Assembly (NCBI GenBank): GCA_000467715.1
Contig: AJFK01000510.1
Location: 30,555 to 94,554 of the forward strand
Direction: 5' to 3'
Source of the DNA: Hysterium pulicare CBS 123377
Taxonomy: Eukaryota > Ascomycota > Dothideomycetes > Hysteriales > Hysteriaceae
Length of the DNA stretch: 64,000 nucleotides
Below the pieces are notes generated by a model. The model was given only the letters and a program-made list of their open reading frames with translations. It was not told the origin of the DNA and made no database searches. Both the position numbers and the translations under genes were made by a program. This document shows positions 24,001 to 34,317 of the stretch, one piece after another (position 1 is the first letter of the stretch; each line of letters starts with the position of its first letter).

Positions 24001-24136
24001 AAGGCGGGTCGTGAGGATTGTCTACTGGGCCCAGGTCGCATCGTACTTTCCTACGACGGCACGGAATGCATGCTTGGTAGGTTCTCGTGTGAGTCGTAGT
24101 TGGAGCACGAGTGGTCGAGGACTCAGAATCTGGCAT
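21014..24136 (-). CDS. Zn2Cys6 transcription factor, possibly Aro80-like
   Basis: Nuclear fungal-type regulator of 989 aa. Exons: 24136-22737, 22688-22639, 22585-22085 and 22032-21014; introns are 48, 53 and 52 nt and phases agree. The binuclear zinc cluster is at residues 23-53 with spacing CX2CX6CX12CX2CX6C. It begins ACIPCRRRKVRCDLG and continues with NPHDPPCVRCRRESKEC, then a basic Arg/Lys stretch. A long Ser/Pro-rich linker follows. The middle homology region spans roughly residues 290-720: AYMDYFYLYLSPLTPIVVPDY, LLTISSRFVILAGPGA, MLLTEWHPRALHFPP and, across the short second exon, MCWMLLGNATALAFEIG. The C-terminus is Gly/Pro/Asn-rich with an acidic, hydrophobic end (YDLLDVLLTEGG) that may activate transcription. 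The NPHDPP linker and overall length resemble regulators annotated as Aro80 (aromatic amino acid catabolism), but I cannot confirm orthology. An upstream in-frame ATG at 24238 would add 34 residues; MPDSES is preferred. Confidence 0.9.
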
Positions 24137-24995
24137 GGTAGGCCGGCGCAAACCGAGTCTTCGAGATCTCAAGCCTGTGCGCGCCCTAGCAGTGGATATA
24201 AGCGCCTTTTGGAGCGTGTCTTGGGTGTAAACGATCAATTCAAGTCGGTATCAAGGGAAAACACGAAGTTGATCGGAAGTTGGTGTTTCTGCGTACGCCG
24301 AAGCTTCGACTGCGAAGTTAAGATGATGTTCAGAGAGGTATCACGAGGAGGAGGCCCGTTCTCAGCCACCTCGCGGAAGCACCTGCTGCCTCTGGCTTGG
24401 CTTGGACCTTTCACCGCATTATCCCAAATTGAATTTATTGGACACCTCTGGCCACGAGCCTCCTCTGGCGCTATTGCGACAGCGGGTTGGGTCTATTATG
24501 AGCATGATATCATTAGCAGTAGAAGGAAACGTCACTTCTGGTAGCGCTGTCAAAACCATACTCGTATCTACCACATATGTAGTCGAGAGATCGTAATTAT
24601 ATGAAGTATATCATGATCTACAAATCCTGTTAGAACATGGATCTAGGGGCTGCCTGGTCTCAATGTAGAGCATCGAAAGACTGTATTGTTGCTTTAATGT
24701 TTACTTTCATTTTAGTTATTGATAGACCTCGATCATTGTAGAGTTTCAAGCTCCTCATGAGTTATGTCCATACCGTGTTCCCAACACTGGTAACCACCTC
24801 AATTGATATGGCACTTGGAATACTGTACTTCAGACATCTCTTCTGGAATTCTCTTGCACTGTGCGCATGGGAAAACAAGCTGGCGGGTCGAATGCTCCTG
24901 CAACAAAACTCCTGCGCCAACGCCAATGCTTAAATCTGAATGCAATGCTCCGACTCCATTCGATGCTAAAGCCAGTGGAAAGGACGAGGAAGACC
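24137..24995. other. Intergenic upstream of the transcription factor
   Basis: About 860 bp containing the promoter of the transcription factor and the 3' end of the next minus-strand gene. The plus-strand frame at 24011-24544 overlaps the TF start antisense and has no recognisable content. An AT-rich stretch at about 24590-24760 is unremarkable. Confidence 0.5.
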
Positions 24996-26539
24996 TCATG
25001 CCTGTGTAATGATGCTCTCCTGTATCTGCGTAGTAGTAAGAATATCTGGCGTATGCGTCTCCACAGCTTCTTCAGTCAGTGCTACGCCTCCATCGACTTC
25101 AACCTCACTGCCTGCATCAGAGACTCCGGAATAGAACGAGTAGACGGATGAATCAGAAGAATGTGCTTCTTCGTCGGCATCAGCGAACCCTTCAGTCTCG
25201 TAAGGCTGAGCCCAACTAGAAACTTCTGTGGATGAAGTTCTCTCGGCCTCCATGTTCCTCCTCCTGTGACTTCTAACACGTTTCAGTAGGCCCAGATCAA
25301 AGTTGCTCGCCTTTTGGTCCAAGGTTCGATGTGTCCCGGTTCGTGGAAGAGGCAATGTGATGTGTGATCCTTCTGAGGATGATTCCCTGCTCAATCGGAA
25401 TACGTTATTGAAAGCATACTTTAGGCTGTTTCGCCAACCAATTGTTGTGAAGTGGTCCTCCAAGTCGGATAATGATCTTGACCCAACTTTGTAGAAGCTG
25501 TTGGCACCGTGTCTCATCCGATTGAGGTCGTCAATCTCGGACTGAGTTGTTTTGAGGGTGCATTGACTAGCACTGGAGGGGAAAAGGACTGGGGAATCAT
25601 AGGTGAGTAACTGTTTCTGGGGTGGTTGTCGTAGGCCAATATTCCGCAGTATGTTTGCATTGATGGTTGGTAGGGTTGTGGCATCCTTTAGGGTAAGGGC
25701 AGTAACTTCGTCCGCAAATACAGCTTCCAAGGACATGTAGATGCGATCCTTGTAATAAGGGCGGCAGGTGTGACAAGCCTTGAATGTGCAGCGGGGCGGA
25801 ACCTGAGAATCATCCTTGAGTCTATGAGTTTCACAAACAAAACTTCCGTTTGCACTCACTGCATTCTTAGACGGTAGGCTTGAGCTAGTGCCGTCATTGT
25901 TGGGTGGTTCGTTCTCGGTTGCAGCGCAAGAAACAGAATTTGCTTTATCGACGTTGGCGATCACCTGTATAAGTCTCATCTTCTGTGCTATGAGGATGTC
26001 TAACTGCTCAGAGGTGTAGAAATTTTGCTCAGCCAGCTCAATGATCGATTGGCTGAGACCGAGGCTTTCCATGTCTTCTCGCAAGGCAGATGTTTCTCTC
26101 ATCTCGGGTGCAGAAACATCGTCCTTGACAGCTCTGATGGAATTATCAATCCATCTCTCATCCTGACGGCACATGTAAACCCATCCGATGGAAGGTATTC
26201 GCCAACAGATCTGACATTGATGGTTTCCATGTACACGATCCATGTCAACATGAGTGCAAGTAGGTTTGGCAACGATGCGTCGGGGGGAAGGTCGAACGCG
26301 TGGCTGAAACTTCAGTTAGTCAGTATAATCATAGAGGGAACAAGAAGGGGCTGAGCGAGATGTACCTGGCCCATGACTTTCGTTGGGTTGGATGTGCTTG
26401 GCACTGGAGCATTTTGTTCAGGCATGTTGACCGACCGAGAACCGTCGGTGGCGGTGGTGTTTCCGAGGTTGAAAGGGTTGAGCATATTGAGGTTGTTGAT
26501 GTGGATGTCAAAATAGGGTAGCGACGTAAGAGCGGACAT
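24996..26539 (-). CDS. Conserved protein of unknown function with Cys/His clusters
   Basis: I do not recognise a characterised family. Two exons, 26539-26366 and 26303-24996, joined in phase 0, encode 493 aa. After a disordered N-terminus (about 58 residues), exon 2 begins with a Cys/His-rich block: CTHVDMDRVHGNHQCQICW, then GWVYMCRQDERW. It has the look of a treble-clef or RING-like zinc site (C-x-H...H-x2-C-x2-C...C). A second block reads FVCETHRLKDD, then CTFKACHTCRPYYKDRIYM, again with paired Cys and a His. Helical text (LGLSQSIIELAEQNFYTSEQL) lies between them. The C-terminal half is Ser- and acid-rich and probably disordered. There is no signal peptide or membrane helix. It could be a zinc-binding scaffold or ubiquitin-related factor; this is inference. 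The splice is supported by phase and by completing the first Cys block. Confidence 0.8.
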
Positions 26540-27741
26540 TGCAACGTCAAAGAAAGAAATGCAAAGAAATGCAGAGGATGAGGACGCCTCAATGACTCGT
26601 CGTCAAGGGGCTAATCCGACATCAATTGCCTAGGACTTAAAAATGGGTGTGTAGAAGGGAAACGTTGGATGTTCGTGCAAGATTTGTTTGCAATACGCAC
26701 CCGAGTATGCCTTCCGAAGGGTGGCAGGAACGTGAAAGATTGAGGATCAAGAAAGTTCGGCAAACGGCACGTAGTGAAATTATCTACATGAGTGAAGTTT
26801 TCCATGATTTACGGATCACAAATGGTTCATTCTCCCTCTTCCGATCCATTTTCGGATCACTTGGATCCAATGAGATGCACGACGCGCGAGAAGAATGCAA
26901 CAGGCTGGTGCCTCTGGTGACGGCTTGCTTTCTCTTTTGCCTTGGGGGGTTTTCCAATCAATGGAGTAGAATGAATTTCATTGCGATATTTCTGATTGTC
27001 TCCAAGTCCGTGGGAACCTTTTGCAGAGACACTATGCATGGGGAATGGGAGGTAGATCTGGTTTTCTCTATGAGCTCAAGGCATCGTGGGCTTGGATGCT
27101 AAGTTGGGGTCGAGTCTGAAGCCTATTATAGGTTATGTGTTACCTACCTGTACTTCATACAACAGAACCCATTCCTTCGTGCCACGTTCGCTGTGGGTAC
27201 GCTTACCTCATGGGAGTCAAGTAAGGGAGCTTTCGAACGACGAAGCTTAAATCAAGGTTACCCACATATTCTTTTGGATGCATATAGCCATCTGCAGCGG
27301 ATCCCGGCGCAGTGCGAGTCGCCATCATTTGCATACCTAGGTGTGCTAGACACCTTCCGAGTCCAACAAACAATCCATCTCCCATCAGCCTGGAGGTTTG
27401 TCCACCACATTCAACTAATTGGGCGCGCATCCCAATCATACACGAAAGGAACCCTACAGAAAATCGCACCTGTCGTCGAGGGAAGAGGGTGTCTGTCGTC
27501 AGGTTCCTCGACTCCACGAGGTTCGAAAGGCAACCTTGTATCTGCCGCGTCCCGCTAAACTTCCTTCGGCGATATCCGTCCGGGTGTTTGTTGTCGGCCC
27601 TTGGACCAGCTTCTCCCTCCCAGCCATCAGCTACAAACCCTCCTCTCCAACCTCGGGCCATCACCCTCACACAACAAACGCATTCCACGCGCTGTTCCGA
27701 CACTGCGACCGTGGTTCTGCGATTGAAGTTCCTCCTCCACC
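26540..27741. other. Intergenic, divergent promoter region
   Basis: The 1.2 kb between two divergent genes. Frames of 60-166 codons on both strands overlap each other and lack recognisable motifs. The 27340-27740 portion is pyrimidine- and CCA-rich on the plus strand, consistent with the leader of the PMP22-like gene. Confidence 0.5.
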
Positions 27742-28621
27742 ATGTCTCAAGTCAAATTCGAGAAGGAGACCATCAAGACCACGGGGGTCGCCGGCGGCAA
27801 ACATGATCTGGCTCACGAAGTTGGAGAAGCCTTGACAAAAGGTGGTGGAGCAAATGGCTACCTCGCTGTCAGTTTTGCGCAATTGAAGAACCGTTGGATA
27901 GCTACACTGACTCTATAACCTTGACCAGGCTTATCTCAAACAACTTCAAGATAACCCACTGCGCACGAAGATGCTCACATCCGGAACGCTCGCTGGCCTA
28001 CAGGAATTTCTGGCGTCATGGATTGCGCATGATCGGAGCAAGCATGGCCATTACTTCACTTCACGGGTCCCGAAAATGGCAATATACGGTGCCTTTATAA
28101 GCGCGCCTCTGGGACACGTTCTGATCAGCATTCTGCAGAAGGTTTTCCGAGGCAGAACGAGCTTGAAGGCCAAGATTCTTCAGATCCTCGTCAGCAATCT
28201 AATTGTAAGTCTGAGAATGCCCTAGGACACGTGAAACATGCGACTAATCGTTTGCACTTAGGTCTCCCCCATCCAGAACGCCATTTATTTGGTCTCAATG
28301 GCGATTATTGCTGGCGCACGTACGTTCCACCAAGTGCGAGCGACCGTCAAGGCTGGCTTCATGCCCGTCATGAAAGTCAGCTGGATTACATCGCCAATCA
28401 CTCTGGCTTTTGCGCAGAAGTTCCTTCCTGAGCACACCTGGGTGCCCTTCTTCAACATCGTTGGATTCATTATTGGTACATACATCAACTCACATACAAA
28501 GAAGAAGAGACTTGCGGCATTGAGACGGAAGCACTATGGTGATGGCAGGGGTGACGGCAGGGGTGACACCAGAAGTCAGAGTGGAAGGCCAGGTGATGAA
28601 TACGACAGGCGTGGCTACTAG
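27742..28621 (+). CDS. Mpv17/PMP22-family membrane protein, probably peroxisomal
   Basis: Small tetraspanning membrane protein of the Mpv17/PMP22 family; fungal members of this subtype sit in the peroxisomal membrane. Exons 27742-27867, 27929-28204 and 28262-28621, all phase 0, give 253 aa. Family text: YLKQLQDNPLRTKMLTSG, then LQEFLASWIA, the membrane segments MAIYGAFISAPLGHVLISIL and NAIYLVSMAIIAGA, and the signature HTWVPFFNIVGFIIGTYINS near the end. The C-terminal tail is basic and Gly/Asp/Arg-rich, with GDGRGDGRGD from a 12-nt tandem repeat, and is hydrophilic. The start ATG has a good context (CCACCATG). The first intron begins GTCAGT, a slightly unusual donor. The pore-like function proposed for the family is not settled, so the role here is stated only as a membrane protein. 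Confidence 0.9.
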
Positions 28622-29625
28622 GCGTGTCTACCAGGCGTGTCATTTCGGTGGGTTGGCTCATGATGATATCCACCTATGCTAGTTTCAGCTGTGGCAGGTC
28701 AAGGACATCAGCAATTTTATACCCAGGTCAACCTGTATTGATGCTCAAAGTTGACGATAGATTTCCAGGCACGTCTCGGCTGTCTGACGACAAACTTGAC
28801 GAACGGGTATGAGCAGGTAACTCTCAGCCTGTCGCTTCTACCGTCAGTCACACTTCACCCTTCGCATTCGAGAGCATTGCGGATGACATTTGTAAATTTT
28901 ATGATTTTCTGTTTAGGCTAATTTTGGAGGCTGGCTCGAGGTGTTCGTTATGGTTATGCAAAAATCAAAGCTATTGTTCCCATTGCACTCCGACTCACTT
29001 GCCCTAACTCGTAGCAGAAGAATCTCTCCAGGTCACTTCAGTAGGTACAAGTCCGCTGAAAGCAAATGCGAACTATTTAGGTATCTTACGTGCGGAAGAA
29101 TTCGAGGAGCATAGCAAAGACCCTTTCCTTCAGCCATGTCAGTGTGCTATCCTAGCGTGCTTTTCCAGGTTGCATCACGATGGTATTGCAGACGGTTATT
29201 TTTCCTAATTCGACGTCATTGTCAACCGATTATACAGAAGTCATCGTGGATAAAATGCAAACAGCGTATTGTAGTCGTCACGTTTTTCCCTTTACAGCGC
29301 CCTCTAGACGGGAGATTGCCGACACATGTCGCTTGTCCCCAGGATTGTACCCTTGGGCTCAATCGCTGGTACAGCCTACACTAAGGACCGACAAACAAAA
29401 ACGCTGATTGACGTGTTCGATTTCCCACACTCCAGCACGGCAAAGTGACTCTGGGGTAAGAGATGGCACATGAACAAACCCTGTTTCTGGGAACGCATGG
29501 CCAAATGGGAATTGTATTCCAGAATTGCTAACAAGTATATAATTTGCAAGCCAGCTTCTTAACGGAATACATTTACGGCTTCATCTGCCCCCGGGCGATA
29601 CAAAAACAGACGTACATTCCTTTCA
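28622..29625. other. Intergenic
   Basis: One kilobase between two plus-strand genes. GGCGTGG/TGTC-type short repeats just after the PMP22-like stop (28608-28641: GGCGTGGCTACTA, then GGCGTGTCTACCA, then GGCGTGTC) look like decayed copies of the coding tail repeat. Otherwise no gene or RNA is evident. Confidence 0.5.
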
Positions 29626-31596
29626 ATGTCGTTCAGGTCCCATTTACCGATCATTCAGCATCCCGGTCGTGCTTTAGCAGGATTTCATCGTTGTGCTTAT
29701 TCTTCAGATTCAGATTCAGATTCTCCTTATGCCCGTCCTCCTCGTATTCCACCTGTGTCATTCTTCCATAGACCTGGTCTGCCGGCCTCCCGTATTCCAC
29801 GCTGCTTACCGCGACAATCTCCCTCTCGTCGCCTCCAAGATCCAACAGTGCGATGCAAGCGCAATCTAGAATGGAGTTTGGAATATGCGACCGCTTTCTT
29901 GGTGAACCATCTGGAAAAGGCCAATTCTCGTAATTCTCGCAGGGCAGCAGAAGCTCTCAGGGAAGTACGAGTGGATGGCCGCCGTATTGAAATGCGCGGC
30001 GTCCCAACTCGAGAGACTGCCTTCCGCAACTTCAATATGCTCGATGATATCCTATTTGCTGGTAAACTGCGGGATGCAGTATATCTGGACGTCAGGAATC
30101 TTGGTCCTCAGGTCTCTGGTACAACTTACAACCCTGGCGAAGGCCCCAACCCCAGGGTCTCACGCATCACTATAACCTTGAATGGCGAAACTCACGAAAA
30201 CGCCTCTCCGGATGAAATTATCGCAACTCTCGTTCACCATATGATCCATGCATACTTCCTTGTTGCTTGTGGGCCACAGCGGAGGGAGGAGGTGGAATAT
30301 GGACGACTTGATCATAGCATGCATTTCGGCAAAGTCATGTACACGATCAAGAACTTGTCAGCATCTGGCGGAAGAGCACTGCCTCTTTTTTTCGGTCATC
30401 GCCTCAAAATGAAAGGAGGACTACCTCGGCCTCGTCAACATAGCTGCTACCAATCGTCGCAGTATCGTCCCTCTCATAGCCGACATGAATGCAGCCGTTG
30501 CCCACGGTACGTGGAATCGATTCCACAAGCAGATGTTGATATTTGGTATCTTGCAAACTGCGAGCCCCTACTCCACCGGCCCGCTTTCTTACACAAATCA
30601 ACCGTTCATATCTTCAAAGATGGTGAACTCACAGAAATACCTCGCGGCGAAGTAGAGCCGTCTGCCGAATCAGTGGAGTTTGTATTCGAAGATAAAGCCG
30701 TTCAAGTCCCAAAGGACAAGATAGATGCATACGGATCCATTAGGAATGCATTTTCGAAATCCCGTTGGCTTGAAGTACCTGAAGGTACAGGAATGGAGAC
30801 CTTCATTGCTCTGCTCGAATTCCTCCACTCTGGGAAATACTCCCCGGATATCCGCAAAGTACAAGTCCCTGACGGCAAAGGCCCACCATTGATCAAAACT
30901 GTTCACCATGATTCGCTGCCTTACCTTCTCACCGACATCCGACTCTTTCGACTTGCTAGCACTCTCAATTTCGCGGATCTGAAGGCTGTGGCTCTGCAGC
31001 GACTCAACAACCAACACGTCACGTACGAAGACCCCGTCACCATACTCAGAGAAATCTACAACGACAATGTCGAGCCAGACCGTGATCTCCGCAGCTGGGC
31101 AGGCAAGTTTCTGGAAAGGCGGCCAAATAGCTCATGGGATATGACGCTCAATCCAACCGGTCCTGTCCCTCGTCAGCCATCGAATCTCGGAATACTTGAA
31201 CGGGATATCGTCTTCCAACAACGCTTCCTTGACTTGGTTGATTCAAACGACGCACTTAAACAAGATGTCTTCACAGCTCGTGAGCATCTCTTTTCCGACC
31301 TGAGGCGGGCCATACCGTTCCACAGCCATCTTACGCCGCAGCATCCCATGGATCCTTGGGTGAATGCTTTTGAGAGACGGGTTGCGGTTGATGATATCGA
31401 CCTTCATCCACACAGTTACAGTTCTGGATACGAGCCTTCGAGGTTTGGGGCAGTGTCGGCGGACCCATACCACCCGAGACTTATGCGGGACGCGCTGCCG
31501 CCTCCTTGTGCTTGCCCTGAGCACTTACGAGGGTTCCATCAGGGGGATTGTTGGAACTCTATGGGTACGAGAGTGGAGAATGTTCCTTGGTATTGA
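29626..31596 (+). CDS. SprT-like domain fused to a BTB-like domain
   Basis: Single-exon gene, 656 aa. After a Ser/Pro/Arg-rich N-terminus (about 75 residues) comes a SprT-like zinc-protease fold. FRNFNMLDDILFAGKLRDAV opens it; RISRITITLN-type strand text and DEIIATLVHHMIHAYF follow. The active-site helix reads H204-H205-M-I-H208, where characterised SprT/Spartan proteases have HExxH, so the catalytic Glu is replaced by His. The third ligand region HSMHFGKVM (H233) is present. A Cys pair (HECSRCPRYV) that could bind zinc follows. Residues from about 347 to 520 (ESVEFVFEDKAVQVPKDKID..., FIALLEFLHSGKYSP, LFRLASTLNFADLKAVALQRL) resemble fungal BTB/POZ domains with a BACK-like helix set. The C-terminal part is not recognised. 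Zinc binding may be kept without proteolysis, and the BTB-like part would suit a Cullin-3 or dimer adaptor; both are inference. Confidence 0.82.
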   Translation: MSFRSHLPIIQHPGRALAGFHRCAYSSDSDSDSPYARPPRIPPVSFFHRPGLPASRIPRCLPRQSPSRRLQDPTVRCKRNLEWSLEYATAFLVNHLEKANSRNSRRAAEALREVRVDGRRIEMRGVPTRETAFRNFNMLDDILFAGKLRDAVYLDVRNLGPQVSGTTYNPGEGPNPRVSRITITLNGETHENASPDEIIATLVHHMIHAYFLVACGPQRREEVEYGRLDHSMHFGKVMYTIKNLSASGGRALPLFFGHRLKMKGGLPRPRQHSCYQSSQYRPSHSRHECSRCPRYVESIPQADVDIWYLANCEPLLHRPAFLHKSTVHIFKDGELTEIPRGEVEPSAESVEFVFEDKAVQVPKDKIDAYGSIRNAFSKSRWLEVPEGTGMETFIALLEFLHSGKYSPDIRKVQVPDGKGPPLIKTVHHDSLPYLLTDIRLFRLASTLNFADLKAVALQRLNNQHVTYEDPVTILREIYNDNVEPDRDLRSWAGKFLERRPNSSWDMTLNPTGPVPRQPSNLGILERDIVFQQRFLDLVDSNDALKQDVFTAREHLFSDLRRAIPFHSHLTPQHPMDPWVNAFERRVAVDDIDLHPHSYSSGYEPSRFGAVSADPYHPRLMRDALPPPCACPEHLRGFHQGDCWNSMGTRVENVPWY

Positions 31597-32216
31597 TCAG
31601 TTCTGAGGCGGTAATTTCCTAGATTGGTTTTTTTGATCTCTTTGGTGAGCCAAATAGGCATATCGCCTATGCCCCATCGACTATTTCCTACCATTCATTT
31701 TTCTTCTATCATAATCATCATGCTTGTGCTAAAAGCCCTTGGTTTTCTTGCAATCCCGCGTCTCATATCTCAGTTTAGTTCCGCCTCTTCCCTCCCCGAT
31801 TCTTTATCCGGCGTTTTAGGGAGGCGAACGTCATGATAATCTTTATGTGCATAAAAGACGCTACCTACTTGCATATTTTATGGGTTTGACGATATCTCAA
31901 ACGAGAAACAGCTAGGTAGATAGATTATGTATGGATTTCCCCTCCTTGTAGTCTATCGCGTGCATTTAGAGTAAAAGAGCATTTCCTCTTTCGGATGTCC
32001 ATTTCGATACAGCCATTATCCTTTACGAAGGGCTCGAGCACCTAGATGGGGATCTTTAGGTCAACATTTGCGTCATGTCAGAGCGAGTTTGTCCTTTCCT
32101 CAAAATTACTTCGAGCAAATATTTTGGATATTGTATATGTGTAGGGAGAACTGAAAGTAGTAATTTCTCGATTGGTATCTTTAAATCTCTAGTAACAAGG
32201 GATGTCTGGTTCGTCA
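31597..32216. other. Intergenic (convergent)
   Basis: About 620 bp between the convergent 3' ends of the SprT/BTB gene and gep4. T-rich and AT-rich segments compatible with two 3' UTRs. No gene seen. Confidence 0.5.
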
Positions 32217-33142
32217 CTATTCGAAGCTACTGCGAGGATCAGGTGGACAGTATCCCCTCCTTAACAAGAAACCAGCAAGTCTATGCTCCATGCGAGCAAA
32301 CTAGAAACAGTGATTAATACTTGCAGGTCAAGAGTCTTGATCCACTTACCAAACTCTTCTGCTCTACAACACCATCTTTAACCCAGAATCCATAACTGCC
32401 CATCAAATTGGCCATCATAACATCCGTGAAAAGCCTGTCACCAACCACTGCAATTTGGGAAGGGGATGTTACTCCTGCATCTGGAGCATTGCAGAAGTAC
32501 TCGAGGACTTCCTCTCTGCAGCCAGGTTTCTAGTTTCCTTTAGTCGGGGTTTTGGGAGTAAACGTTGAGGGGGATGTAAGTACCTTGGTTGTGTGATGCA
32601 GGACTTTCACACCGGTGTTCTTCTCGAGGAGCTTTGACTCTGCATATCCTCGATCAGACAGCGTGCCGGCAGTGTTGGACACGATTAAGAGCTTGGAGCC
32701 TGGATATGCTTTTCGGAGCTCCTGGAATTTCTCCTACCGAGATTATCAGGAACAAGGCAGTAAACTTGTAATATATCACATAATCAAATGGAAAGGAAAT
32801 ATTTTTGTATTGTGTACAGTTAAGGATAGTACAAAATCGAAGTATATTATGGAAAGTGCCAAGAAATGAACCCGAGACTTTGGTTGGGCAAACTTCAAAT
32901 TATAATTGAAAAGAACGTACATTGTATGGTTTGTAGACTTCATTAGTGTGAGGTATAGCAAAGCAATCGTCCTTATCAAGGACAACAGCCCGGATATCTA
33001 CTCCTTTTTCTCCATCTTTTGCCTTGAATGCTTTCGACAGGGGCACAGGCAAGTGATTGAACGTTGAAACAGTATGGTGTGGTAGACACAGAGAAGGTTC
33101 TCTGATCAGTCTGAAGACGTTCAGCGTCCCCGAGATGTTCAT
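32217..33142 (-). CDS. gep4: Phosphatidylglycerophosphatase Gep4 (mitochondrial)
   Basis: HAD-superfamily phosphatase that dephosphorylates phosphatidylglycerol phosphate in the mitochondrial matrix, an essential step toward cardiolipin. Four exons: 33142-32921, 32733-32584, 32529-32350 and 32300-32217, all phase 0, giving 211 aa. The start MNISGTLNVFRL is nearly identical to yeast Gep4. HAD motif I is VVLDKDDCF (D56 nucleophile, D58). Motif II is LLIVSNTAGTL, motif III is in TTKKPGC, where the HTTK and KPGC halves meet at the second splice, and motif IV is AVVGDRLFTDVMMANLMG. The C-terminus MEHRLAGFLLRRGY is typical of filamentous fungi. The first intron is long (187 nt) and AT-rich. Divergent from smd3 across 223 bp. 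All catalytic motifs are intact. Confidence 0.95.
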
Positions 33143-33365
33143 AGGTAGATGTAAGTTGCTGTTTAAGAGTCTGAGGTGAAGCCCTGGACGAAGTAGGTAA
33201 AGCTGCAGTCTTGGCATTTCCCGCACTAGCGAATAACTTGAGCTTCGTCGAACAACCTCTACTACCTCCCACCAACACGTCAATTAAGCCCCCCAAATAC
33301 GTGGAATTTTCCTGAAATCGGTCTCACTTCACTTCAAACGACTACGCGACCGCATTACAGCCAAA
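33143..33365. promoter_or_regulatory. Shared divergent promoter gep4 / smd3
   Basis: Only 223 bp separate the two start codons, so core promoters and 5' UTRs of both housekeeping genes must lie here. No TATA box is obvious. Confidence 0.6.
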
Positions 33366-33907
33366 ATGACGAGTACGATTGGTATACCAATCAAGCTACT
33401 GAACGAGGCAACCGTACGTCTGCGCATTCAAAATTTCTTCGAAGCTCCACATGCTAATTGCATTTCAAAATAGGGCCACATTGTCACTCTCGAGATCACA
33501 TCCGGTCAGGTATACCGTGGGAAGCTACTAGAAGGTGCGATCTACTTCGCGATTATATTGGCGGACAGGAGCTAATATTCTGCGCTCACAGCTGAGGACA
33601 ATATGAACGTACAACTCAAGGACATTACCGTAACCGCGCGCGATGGACGTGTCTCACATCTTGACCAAGTTTACATCCGCGGATCCCATGTCCGCTTCTT
33701 CATTGTGCCGGATATGCTGAGGTACGATCTTCCAATTCCCATAATCTGGGCTGGGCCTGTTTGTTAGGGAGTATAAAGGCAGCTGACAGATTTTATAGGA
33801 ATGCGCCAATGTTCAGGTCGCGAGGCACAAGGGGTAGAGGTGTTGGTTTGGCCAGAGGAAGGGCGACAGTGAATAGGGCACGGGGACAGCGTGGTGGTAG
33901 ACCTTGA
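33366..33907 (+). CDS. smd3: Small nuclear ribonucleoprotein SmD3
   Basis: Core Sm protein of spliceosomal snRNPs, forming the heptameric ring on U1, U2, U4 and U5 snRNAs. Four exons: 33366-33413, 33474-33534, 33592-33721 and 33799-33907, giving 115 aa. Sm1 motif: [20 protein letters not shown], then [19 protein letters not shown]. Sm2 motif: [21 protein letters not shown]. The tail is Arg/Gly-rich ([15 protein letters not shown]), the expected target of arginine methylation. Length and both motifs match the family throughout; none is visible unless three introns are removed, so the model is strongly constrained. The promoter is shared with gep4 on the other strand. Confidence 0.96.
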
Positions 33908-34317
33908 TCGGATGTGGAGCAGCAAAGTGATATTGTGTACACCTCTTGACAGGAAAATCACGGATCGACGTTATTTCTGAGCATCTAAAGAGGCTAAATG
34001 AGAGGAGTAGACGCCAGGAGAAGGACATTTTGCAAACCAAGCAGAATGCGGCGTGCCTCGAGCTTTCAGGCACGGTTCGGGAAGGAATGTACTGTGCAAT
34101 CGGCAGCCGTATTCGAATGGCACAAATGATAATCGTTATATTACACATAAACTCCATCTTAACGTGGAATAGTATCGTTCAGTCAAAGTGATATTTACCC
34201 ATGATGGTTGGTGGGGTCAGGACAAAACCTCCGAGCTCTTCTCCGCAAAATGTCATCCTCTCTCCATCCAGCATGAAAAAAGTAACTAGCACATCAACGC
34301 TCTAAAATCCACAGATC
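33908..34317. other. Intergenic, smd3 / irc6-like
   Basis: 410 bp between two plus-strand genes, holding the smd3 3' UTR and the next promoter. No gene seen on either strand despite short open frames. Confidence 0.5.
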
